From contig DFRF01000090.1 of the NCBI GenBank assembly GCA_002378125.1, positions 1 to 5,426 of the forward strand: a stretch of 5,426 bases of DNA, read 5' to 3'. Source of the stretch: Rhodospirillaceae bacterium UBA3470 (lineage in GTDB: Bacteria > Pseudomonadota > Alphaproteobacteria > Rhodospirillales > Casp-alpha2). Position numbers and translations under genes: made by a program. The notes under the pieces are model-generated. The model worked only from the letters and a program-made list of their open reading frames with translations. It did no database searches and was not told where the DNA came from. Positions within the stretch are counted from its first letter, which is position 1. Each line of letters opens with the position of its first letter. Positions 1 to 5,426 of the stretch are shown here, piece by piece.

Positions 1-957
1 GCCATGGCGTTGATGGAGGCGGCCGCCGCGGCCGGCGCTGACGCGGTAAAGCTGCAAACCTATATGGCCGATACGCTTACCATCGATCATGACGGTCCAG
101 GGTTTGTCATCAAGGGCGGATTGTGGGACGGTCGATCTTTGCATGATCTCTACGAAGAAGCCCACACGCCGTGGGATTGGCATGCCCCGTTATTTAAGAA
201 GGGCCGTGATTTGGGCATGGCCGTGTTTAGCTCCCCTTTTGATGATACGGCTGTCGACCTCTTGGAGGATTTGGAGGCACCAGCCTACAAGATTGCGTCG
301 TTTGAGATAATCGACCTGCCGTTGATCCGAAGGGTCGCGCGGACCGGAAAGCCGATGATCGTGTCCACCGGCCTAGCCAACAAGGACGAAATCACCGAAG
401 CGGTTGCTGCGGCTCGTGACGCCGGCGCGGAGGACCTAATTGTTTTGCATTGTGTTAGCGGATATCCCACCGAACCCGCTGACGCGAACTTGATGACCAT
501 CGGGGATTTGAACCGCTTCTTCGATATTGTGCCCGGGTTATCGGATCATACGCTTGGGATTGCGGTCTCCGTCGCGGCTGTGGCCATGGGCGCCTGTTTC
601 ATCGAGAAGCATTTCACGCTGCGGCGCGCCGATGGCGGACCGGATTCGGCGTTCTCACTGGAACCGGAGGAGTTCACGGAACTGGTGAACGGCTGCCGTA
701 CTGCTTGGTCTGCGCTTGGTCGGGTGCATTATGATCCGAAGGGCAGCGAGCAGGGCAGCGCCACCTTCCGGCGTTCGCTTTATGTGGTCTCGGACATTGC
801 GGCCGGCGAAACCCTGTGCGCAGACAACGTGCGATCCATCCGCCCGGGTTTCGGATTGCTCCCGAAGCATTTGCCCGACGTTCTCGGCCGTCGCGCTATC
901 CGTGATTTGAAGCGGGGAGATCCCTTGGACTGGGACATGATCATGGAAGAGGACTGA
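1..957 (+). CDS. pseI: Pseudaminic acid synthase (PseI), 5' end cut by window edge
   Basis: This enzyme of the NeuB/PseI/LegI family condenses 2,4-diacetamido-2,4,6-trideoxy-L-altrose with phosphoenolpyruvate to give pseudaminic acid in the cytoplasm. The frame is open from base 1. The ATG at 4 is internal: family members carry about 28 more residues, including the usual IAELSANH motif. Numbering from that ATG, the TIM-barrel part shows AVKLQTY, then IKGGLWDGRSLHDLYEEAH, which closely matches the Campylobacter PseI pattern as I recall it. FSSPFD, PAYKIASFE, VSTGLA, GLSDHTLGI and IEKHFTL follow. GPDSAFSLEP is also typical of PseI. A C-terminal SAF (antifreeze-like) domain begins near residue 255 with FRRSLYVV and continues through NVRSIRPGFGL. 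The total would be about 345 residues, normal for PseI. The stop lies 6 nt before the next gene, so the two are probably cotranscribed. LegI or NeuB is less likely, although the LHCVSGYPTE stretch resembles those relatives. Confidence 0.92.
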   Translation, partial: AMALMEAAAAAGADAVKLQTYMADTLTIDHDGPGFVIKGGLWDGRSLHDLYEEAHTPWDWHAPLFKKGRDLGMAVFSSPFDDTAVDLLEDLEAPAYKIASFEIIDLPLIRRVARTGKPMIVSTGLANKDEITEAVAAARDAGAEDLIVLHCVSGYPTEPADANLMTIGDLNRFFDIVPGLSDHTLGIAVSVAAVAMGACFIEKHFTLRRADGGPDSAFSLEPEEFTELVNGCRTAWSALGRVHYDPKGSEQGSATFRRSLYVVSDIAAGETLCADNVRSIRPGFGLLPKHLPDVLGRRAIRDLKRGDPLDWDMIMEED

Positions 958-963
958 TGGGTC

Positions 964-1707
964 ATGGCTGAGAAAAAGCGCATCGTCGCCACCATTGAAG
1001 CCCGCATGACATCATCTCGTTTTCCGGGAAAGGTCCTCATGGAGGCTTGCGGCAAACCGATGCTGCAGCACATGATCGAACGCCTCCAGCGGGTGCCCTC
1101 TCTTGATGGGATTGTCGTCGCGACCACGGGCAATGACGCGGATGTCCCAATCGTAAACCTAGCGCAGCGCATGGGCGTTGGGTTCTTCCAGGGCAGCGAA
1201 TATGATGTGCTTCTTCGGGTCCTGCATTCCGCCCGGGCGCATGACATTGACGTGATCGTGGAAATGACGGGCGACTGCCCGTTGATCGACCCGGTCCTTG
1301 TTGAGGATTGCGTCCAAGGCTATCAGGCTGCTGGGGTCGACTACGTGTCTAACGTGCTAGAGCGTACCTACCCGAGAGGTATGGACACGCAGGTATTTGC
1401 CACCGAAGTCCTGGCTGACGTTGCCGACCGGACCGATGATCCCGAAGATCATGAACATGTGAGTATCTTCATCTATAGCCACCCGGAGATCTATTCCCTG
1501 AAGAACATGCCCGGTCCACCTGAGCTGACCAACCCGGGATTGGGATTAACTCTGGATACACCCGAGGATTTAGAACTCATCCGTCGTATTTTTGAAATCC
1601 TGTATCCGGGCAATCCGAATTTTACGCTGGCCGATATATTGTCTGTCCTGAAGGACAATCCGGCGCTTCTAGAACTCAATGCGCATGTGAGGCGGAAACA
1701 TGCCTAA
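964..1707 (+). CDS. SpsF-type cytidylyltransferase, probable nonulosonate activation
   Basis: This 247-residue protein belongs to the SpsF/acylneuraminate cytidylyltransferase group, cytoplasmic enzymes that couple a sugar to CMP. The N-terminal nucleotide-binding loop is seen as EARMTSSRFPGKVL (residues 12-25), close to the family pattern ARMxSxRLPGKvL. The acidic metal-binding motif GDCPLIDP has its first Asp at residue 104 and its second at 109. Further family landmarks are DYVSNVLERTYPRGMD, EHVSIFIYSHPE and LTLDTPEDLELI. Length is normal for the single-domain SpsF form. The ATG at 964 follows a purine-rich GGAAGAGG about 11 nt upstream, and the ATG at 957 leads only to an immediate stop. 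The gene starts 6 nt after pseI and overlaps the next gene by 8 nt. Its place after pseI suggests it makes the CMP-nonulosonate, but the true PseF family is different and the substrate cannot be read from the sequence. Confidence 0.88.
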   Translation: MAEKKRIVATIEARMTSSRFPGKVLMEACGKPMLQHMIERLQRVPSLDGIVVATTGNDADVPIVNLAQRMGVGFFQGSEYDVLLRVLHSARAHDIDVIVEMTGDCPLIDPVLVEDCVQGYQAAGVDYVSNVLERTYPRGMDTQVFATEVLADVADRTDDPEDHEHVSIFIYSHPEIYSLKNMPGPPELTNPGLGLTLDTPEDLELIRRIFEILYPGNPNFTLADILSVLKDNPALLELNAHVRRKHA

Positions 1708-2698
1708 CCCACTATCGGTCCTGATCATTGGATGCGGCAATATTGCGGGCGGGTACGATGAGGCGGGTAATGACAAAGCTATCCGTTCCCATGCCGGCGC
1801 CTACAGAAACGACGACCGGTTTCGCGTTGTGGCGTGCATTGATCCGAATGAAGATCGGCGGCGCCAGTTCATGACGCGCTGGGAGGTGCCGGCTGGATTT
1901 TCCGACCTGGCGGCCTGTAGGGCCGCCGCAGGCGCCTTCGACGTCGCTAGCGTCTGTGTGCCGACCGCCTATCATGAAGCCGTCCTGCGTGAGCTTCTGG
2001 ATATGCCGTTACGCGCGGTTCTGGCGGAAAAACCGTTAACCGGTGACGTAGCGCAATCCCAACAGATCGTCGACGCTTATCGCGTGGCCGGTCGCCCGCT
2101 GGCGGTCAATTTTCTCAGACGGTTTGATCCGGTACTGGCTACACTGCGTCGCGAGATCGAAGTTGGAGATTGGGGGCGTCTGCAATCAGCATCCGTCCAC
2201 TATGCGAGAGGCATCGTCAATTGCGGGTCCCACGCCATTGATCTCTTGCATTATTTTTTTGGGGCCTTGCGGCCTGTCTCGGTATCTGACGCAATCTACG
2301 ACTATAAACCCTATGATCCGACATTGTCGGCGCGACTGGAAACGCGCGATGGTGCGCCGGTTCGGTTGTTGGGGTGTGATTCGCGAATGTTTTTTCCTTT
2401 CGAGGTGGATTTGGTGATGGAGAAGGGCCGGATCAGTCTTGAAGATTTAGGCAACCGCGTCCGACGTCGCTGGGTCCAGCCACACCCATTGTTCATGAGC
2501 CAGTCTTCGCTCGATGACGGCGTGTGTATCGAGACGCAACTGCCAATGGCCTTGGCCAATGCCGTCGGGGATGTATACGAACATTTGGCTAACGGCAAAC
2601 CGCTGGTCAGTGACGGTGTATCGGCACTGGCAACAGAGAAGGTCAGCGGCGCGTTGTTAGCCATGGCTCGGGACCGGAATGAAGGAGACGACTGTTGA
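1700..2698 (+). CDS. Gfo/Idh/MocA-family NAD(P)-dependent oxidoreductase
   Basis: This 332-residue cytoplasmic dehydrogenase should oxidise a sugar hydroxyl, or reduce a keto-sugar, using NAD(P). The N-terminal Rossmann fold begins with VLIIGCGNIAGG, whose dinucleotide-binding glycines are at residues 11, 13 and 17. SVCVPTAYHEAVL follows. The family signature AEKPL places the catalytic lysine at residue 111 (EKP, 110-112). The C-terminal alpha/beta domain carries NCGSHAIDLLHYFFG, with His178 and Asp181 in the usual active-site pattern HxxD. Length is typical. The ATG at 1700 lies inside the end of the preceding gene, an 8-nt overlap, and GAGGCGGA lies just upstream. The stop overlaps the next gene's start by 4 nt. 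Pairing with a DegT-type transaminase is a common oxidation-then-amination module, as in WlbA/WlbE or NtdC/NtdA. Substrate unknown. Confidence 0.9.
   Translation: MPNPLSVLIIGCGNIAGGYDEAGNDKAIRSHAGAYRNDDRFRVVACIDPNEDRRRQFMTRWEVPAGFSDLAACRAAAGAFDVASVCVPTAYHEAVLRELLDMPLRAVLAEKPLTGDVAQSQQIVDAYRVAGRPLAVNFLRRFDPVLATLRREIEVGDWGRLQSASVHYARGIVNCGSHAIDLLHYFFGALRPVSVSDAIYDYKPYDPTLSARLETRDGAPVRLLGCDSRMFFPFEVDLVMEKGRISLEDLGNRVRRRWVQPHPLFMSQSSLDDGVCIETQLPMALANAVGDVYEHLANGKPLVSDGVSALATEKVSGALLAMARDRNEGDDC
2682..2687 (+). promoter_or_regulatory. Ribosome binding site supporting the TTG start of the aminotransferase gene
   Basis: AAGGAG sits 7 nt before the TTG at 2695, inside the end of the upstream oxidoreductase gene. 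It is a strong Shine-Dalgarno match at good spacing. Together with the family-typical N-terminus LALLGGTPVR it supports TTG as the true start rather than an ATG far inside the gene. Confidence 0.7.
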
Positions 2699-4032
2699 GC
2701 AATTTGGCCCTGTTGGGAGGCACGCCCGTCCGTGAGAAACTGTTCCCGGCGCACAAGTTTATCGCCAAGGAGGAGAAGGCTGCGGTTTCTGCCGTAGTGG
2801 AAACAGGCATTCTGTCGCGCTACATCGGCGCCCAGCATCCGGATTTCATGGGCGGCCCCCAGGTCAAGGCCTTCGAGGAAGCGTGGGCGGAAGGGTATGG
2901 AGCCGAACACGCGGTGGCTATGAATTCCGCAACCAGTGGCCTTTTCGCCGCCGCTGGCGCGGCAGCCATTGGGCCGGGAGATGAGGTCATCGTGTCGCCG
3001 TACACAATGATGGCGTCGGTGACGGCGGCGATCGTTTTCAATGCCGTGCCCGTGTTCGCCGACATCGATCCTGGCACGTTCTGTCTGTCTGCGGAGACCA
3101 TCCGCGCAAAGATCACTCCGCGCACTAAAGCCATCATCGTGGTCCATATTTTTGGCCAGACTGCCGACATGGACCCCATCATGGCGCTGGCCAAGGAGCA
3201 CGGTTTGATCGTGATCGAGGATGCTGCCCAATGTCCATTCGCCACTTATAAGGGGCGCCCGGCGGGGACGCTGGGCCATATGGGTGTGTTTAGCCTGAAC
3301 TATCATAAACACGTCCACACTGGCGAGGGCGGGGTGGTGAGCACGAATGACGCCGACTTGGCGGAGAAGTTGCGTCTGATCCGAAACCATGCCGAGGCCG
3401 TGGTTGGTAAACGCGGCGTGACGGACCTGGTGAACATGGTCGGCTTTAATTTCCGTATGGGCGAGATCGAAGCGGCTATCGGCCTGTGCCAGTTGGCCAA
3501 GGGACCTGAGTTGATCCGCCGCCGGCAAGCCAATGTCGCCCATTTGGAAACCCGCTTGGCGGGTGTCCCGGGCTTGAACATGCCCGTCGTTGGGGACGGC
3601 AATGCGCATGTTTATTACGTCCATGCTATCACCTATGATCCGGTGGCCATGGATTTGCCGCGCAACGTCTTCGTGGAAGCTTTGAAGTCAGAATTGCCGG
3701 CCACCGAACTTCGCGAAGGCGAAGGGCCATTGATGGGTGTCGGATACGTGCGCCCCATCTATCTTGAGCCCATGTTCCAGGAGCGCATGGCCTACGGCAA
3801 TCTTGGCTGTCCCTTTGCTTGCCCCCATTACAAGGGTGAGGTCAATTATGATCAGGGACTGTGCCCTGAGACGGAACGGGCGCATTTCGAAACCCTAATC
3901 ACCCATGAAATGATGCGTCCACCCATGACGACGGCGGACCTGGACGACGTGGCGAATGCGGTGCAAAAGGTTGTCGAGAACCTGCCGGCCTTGCGTGACT
4001 ATGCCGCGCGCACCGGAGCAACGACGGGGTGA
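2695..4032 (+). CDS. DegT/DnrJ/EryC1/StrS-family PLP-dependent sugar aminotransferase
   Basis: This 445-residue, fold-type I PLP enzyme should transfer an amino group, usually from glutamate or glutamine, onto a keto-sugar in the cytoplasm. The start LALLGGTPVR is typical of a long DegT subfamily that includes scyllo-inosose-type aminotransferases. NSATSGL near residues 77-83 is the phosphate-binding region. IEDAAQ supplies Asp176, which contacts the PLP ring nitrogen, and Gln179. The Schiff-base lysine is Lys205 in FSLNYHKHVHTGEGG, with Ser200 and the GEGG loop at 210-213. The catalytic set is therefore intact. The C-terminal part has the CPETER and MTTADLDDVANAVQKV patterns usual in the family. 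It begins at TTG, overlapping the oxidoreductase stop as TTGA, and overlaps the next gene as GTGA. It could aminate the ketone made by the preceding dehydrogenase. It is not obviously PseC, and its substrate is unknown. Confidence 0.93.
   Translation: MSNLALLGGTPVREKLFPAHKFIAKEEKAAVSAVVETGILSRYIGAQHPDFMGGPQVKAFEEAWAEGYGAEHAVAMNSATSGLFAAAGAAAIGPGDEVIVSPYTMMASVTAAIVFNAVPVFADIDPGTFCLSAETIRAKITPRTKAIIVVHIFGQTADMDPIMALAKEHGLIVIEDAAQCPFATYKGRPAGTLGHMGVFSLNYHKHVHTGEGGVVSTNDADLAEKLRLIRNHAEAVVGKRGVTDLVNMVGFNFRMGEIEAAIGLCQLAKGPELIRRRQANVAHLETRLAGVPGLNMPVVGDGNAHVYYVHAITYDPVAMDLPRNVFVEALKSELPATELREGEGPLMGVGYVRPIYLEPMFQERMAYGNLGCPFACPHYKGEVNYDQGLCPETERAHFETLITHEMMRPPMTTADLDDVANAVQKVVENLPALRDYAARTGATTG
4015..4018 (+). 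promoter_or_regulatory. Possible ribosome binding site for the GTG-start gene
   Basis: GGAG lies 10 nt before the GTG at 4029, within the end of the aminotransferase gene. The match is modest and the spacing long, so initiation probably relies partly on translational coupling through the GTGA overlap. Confidence 0.4.
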
Positions 4033-5045
4033 GCCGCGTTCTCTTGTATGCCCATGATCCGGGCGGGGCGCTGATGTTGGCGGCGGCGGCAGGCGCAGCC
4101 ATGTCGCGCGGGCATCAGCTCGCGTTTCGCGCCGCCGGACCCTCGGTATCCCTATGGCGGAATGCCGGCTTTGATGTGATCGATGACGAGATCGCATCCG
4201 CACCAGAATTCCACGGTATCGACGTTGTTGTCACGGGCACCGGGTTTTCCGATCGTGAACAAGACATGTGGGTTCGCGCGCGGGCCGTTGGGCTTCCCTC
4301 GTTAGCAGTTGTCGATGCTTGGACTAGCCTAGCGCGACGATTTGAAGCCGAGGACGGACACGTTCAACCGGATGCGGTAGGCGTGTTAGATCACGAACTG
4401 GCCGATGTACTTGATGGTATGGCTTGGTGGCGCGGAAAAACCTATGTGGTTGGACAGCCGCATCTTCAGAGTCAAACGGCCGAACTTGTCTGTGCGCGAG
4501 CGGCGCGGACGATGGATCGCCGCATGATTGTTTTCTTTTCAGAGCCGATCCGCGAGGATTACGGTGATACACGTGGCTTCGATCAGTTCGAAGTCTTCGA
4601 AGGCCTGATGGTCGAGTATGATCAGGCGGCACACTCGGAGATTGTGGTAAAACCACATCCGCGTGAAGATGCGGCCGCGTGGGAACACGTCGTCCAAGGA
4701 CGCGCACAGTTGTCTTCGGCGTCGGCGGCGGATCTCCTGACGGCATGCGACGGGGTCATCGGCATGACCACCATGGTGCTGATAGAGGCTCATTTGCTCG
4801 GGTTACCGGTATTGTCGCTTCAACCGGGACGCACCGGGAATGCCAACCCGTTGGTGGAGGATGCTACTTCACCCGTGTTAGCGTGGTCTGCATTCCCCGA
4901 CGCCTGGCAAGCGTATTATAAATCACTGGGAATCGAGCAGACGGTTTCCACTCGGTTCAATGGTCTGTTAAGAGATGCAGACCAGCGGCTCGTGGATGCG
5001 GTTGAAGCCACGGTTGAGAACAATGAGCGTGAATTAAAGTGTTGA
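4029..5045 (+). CDS. Putative GT-B-like protein, possible nonulosonic acid glycosyltransferase
   Basis: I cannot assign this 338-residue protein to a named family with certainty. It shows a two-domain layout resembling GT-B sugar enzymes. The N-terminus (residues 3-40) is a beta strand, a glycine-rich turn HDPGGA (9-14) and a helix, with no signal peptide and no clear membrane segment. In the second half, VVKPHPRED has Lys208 and His210. The KPHP motif is shared by several bacterial capsule, sialyl- and glycerol-phosphate transferases. GMTTMVLIEAHLLGLPVLS starts at Gly245 with Glu253, as in the donor-binding helix of GT-B enzymes. The GsGHxxRC motif of PseG nucleotidases is absent. The GTG start is favoured because it keeps the first beta strand and gives a GTGA overlap with the gene before. 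Its place as last gene of the operon, next to flaF, suggests transfer of the sugar to flagellin. A hydrolase or epimerase remains possible. Confidence 0.55.
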   Translation: MSRVLLYAHDPGGALMLAAAAGAAMSRGHQLAFRAAGPSVSLWRNAGFDVIDDEIASAPEFHGIDVVVTGTGFSDREQDMWVRARAVGLPSLAVVDAWTSLARRFEAEDGHVQPDAVGVLDHELADVLDGMAWWRGKTYVVGQPHLQSQTAELVCARAARTMDRRMIVFFSEPIREDYGDTRGFDQFEVFEGLMVEYDQAAHSEIVVKPHPREDAAAWEHVVQGRAQLSSASAADLLTACDGVIGMTTMVLIEAHLLGLPVLSLQPGRTGNANPLVEDATSPVLAWSAFPDAWQAYYKSLGIEQTVSTRFNGLLRDADQRLVDAVEATVENNERELKC

Positions 5046-5106
5046 CGCTAGTGCGCAATTTGCGATTTTTGTATTCTGGATATGGTGCCGGGGCTGGAGG
5101 GCTGTC
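5046..5106 (+). promoter_or_regulatory. Intergenic gap before flaF, possible weak promoter or operator
   Basis: This 61-bp gap is the only real break between genes in the window. It holds a perfect short palindrome, CGCAA-T-TTGCG (5054-5064), followed by a T-rich run. A TTGACG box (5042-5047), overlapping the previous stop codon, resembles a -35 element, but the sequence 17 nt downstream (ATTTTT) is a poor -10. No convincing sigma-54 (GG...GC) or sigma-28 element was found. A separate flaF promoter here is possible but unproven. The palindrome's one-base loop makes it unsuitable as a terminator hairpin. Confidence 0.25.
5096..5101 (+). promoter_or_regulatory. Strong ribosome binding site of the flaF-like gene
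   Basis: GGAGGG ends 5 nt before the ATG at 5107. It is the best Shine-Dalgarno match in the window, and no other in-frame start codon exists between 5045 and this ATG. Confidence 0.7.
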
Positions 5107-5426
5107 ATGGCTGATCTGCCGGAAGAAGATTTAAGCGTTGTCGAACGCCAGGCTTTCAATTTGGCCCAAGCCGGTATTCAGTTGGACCAGGCGCGGCTGG
5201 GCGGCGATGATAATGGCACCTTGGCGCGGGCCTTGGAGCACAATCTCCAGGTTTGGGTCGAAATCGGCATCCTCATCAAGAGCCCGGAGAGCCAACTGGC
5301 AGAAAATGTCCGCGACAATATTCTGAAACTTCGCGACTTTATTTCCGACACGACCATGCAGCATGGCGTCGATATTCGGGAATCGACATTAAATACGCTG
5401 ATCAACATCAATCTTCAGATTTCCGA
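5107..5426 (+). CDS. flaF: FlaF-like flagellar protein (flagellin secretion/biosynthesis factor), 3' end cut by window edge
   Basis: The frame is open from the ATG to the right edge, giving 106 complete codons. FlaF proteins of Alphaproteobacteria are about 110-130 residues, so only a few codons are probably missing. In Caulobacter, FlaF is needed for flagellin production and secretion and works with FlbT. The recognisable pattern is ALEHNLQVW (residues 42-50), matching the family's ALxWNxxVW. SQLAENVRDNILKLRDFI (62-79) follows, matching NQLPxxLRxxIxxLxxxV, and then LINININ-like residues (LININL, 98-103), matching LIDINRxI. The N-terminal 30 residues are less conserved. There is no signal peptide or membrane segment; the protein looks helical and soluble. 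The gene lies 61 bp after the sugar operon on the same strand, tying that operon to flagellin. The assignment rests on remembered family patterns, and the usual Asn of the WN pair is kept as His-Asn. Confidence 0.78.
   Translation, partial: MADLPEEDLSVVERQAFNLAQAGIQLDQARLGGDDNGTLARALEHNLQVWVEIGILIKSPESQLAENVRDNILKLRDFISDTTMQHGVDIRESTLNTLININLQIS

Noticed and set aside
780..1247. Minus-strand open frame of 155 codons across the pseI/cytidylyltransferase junction
   Set aside because: It is antisense to two well-supported genes and its composition (many Arg, Ser, Met) shows no family pattern.
2311..3624. Long open frame of 437 codons on the minus strand
   Set aside because: It lies opposite the conserved oxidoreductase and aminotransferase genes. 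Its translation is rich in Arg, His and Gln with no recognisable domain, as expected of the antisense frame of GC-rich coding DNA.
4077..4100. GC-rich gcg/ggc trinucleotide repeats at the start of the fifth gene
   Set aside because: They encode an ordinary Ala-rich helix after the glycine turn and are not an exact tandem repeat.
4324..4746. Minus-strand open frame of 140 codons inside the GT-B-like gene
   Set aside because: The translation is low-complexity-like, rich in Pro, Arg and His, typical of a shadow frame. The plus-strand gene has a clear fold-like pattern.
4029..5045. PseG (UDP-sugar hydrolase) identity for the fifth gene
   Set aside because: PseG has a conserved N-terminal GsGHxxRC motif in its active site. 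This protein has HDPGGALMLAAA at that position, so the assignment is not supported.
5054..5070. Rho-independent terminator after the sugar operon
   Set aside because: The palindrome has 5-bp arms with only one base between them, so no stable hairpin loop can form, and the T run is short and interrupted further on.
5138..5326. Alternative open frames on both strands at the right end (62-77 codons)
   Set aside because: They overlap the FlaF-like frame starting at 5107, which has a strong ribosome binding site and family-matching motifs; the others have neither.

Overview
The window reads as a compact plus-strand gene cluster from an alphaproteobacterium. The main taxonomic clue is the last, edge-truncated gene, which matches FlaF, a small flagellin-specific protein found essentially in Alphaproteobacteria. 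The moderately GC-rich coding sequence fits but proves nothing. No genus can be named from the sequence alone.

Layout: (1) positions 1-957, the 3' part of a pseudaminic acid synthase gene (pseI), cut by the left edge. (2) 964-1707, an SpsF-type cytidylyltransferase. (3) 1700-2698, a Gfo/Idh/MocA-type NAD(P)-dependent sugar oxidoreductase. (4) 2695-4032, a DegT/DnrJ/EryC1/StrS-type PLP sugar aminotransferase with a TTG start. (5) 4029-5045, a putative GT-B-like protein with a GTG start, possibly a glycosyltransferase. (6) A 61-bp gap with a short palindrome and a strong ribosome binding site. (7) 5107 to the right edge, a FlaF-like gene. Genes 1-5 are separated by 6 nt or overlap by 4-8 nt, so they almost certainly form one operon with translational coupling.

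Functional reading: PseI condenses a 6-deoxy-diacetamido hexose with phosphoenolpyruvate to make a nonulosonic (sialic-acid-like) sugar. The SpsF-type enzyme may activate it, or a related sugar, as a CMP derivative. The oxidoreductase/aminotransferase pair looks like an 'oxidise a hydroxyl to a ketone, then aminate it' module that could build a precursor or modify the product. The fifth gene could transfer the sugar or process an intermediate. The adjacent flaF gene suggests that the acceptor is flagellin, whose glycosylation by pseudaminic or legionaminic acid is well known. This overall role is inferred. The family assignments of genes 1-4 are well supported by motifs.

The most notable point is the gene combination. 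PseI is accompanied by an SpsF-type rather than a recognisable PseF-type cytidylyltransferase, by a dehydrogenase/transaminase pair that is not part of the textbook pseudaminate pathway, and by an unassigned GT-B-like protein. This may be a variant nonulosonate pathway for flagellin. No tRNA, rRNA, CRISPR array, insertion sequence or convincing terminator was seen.
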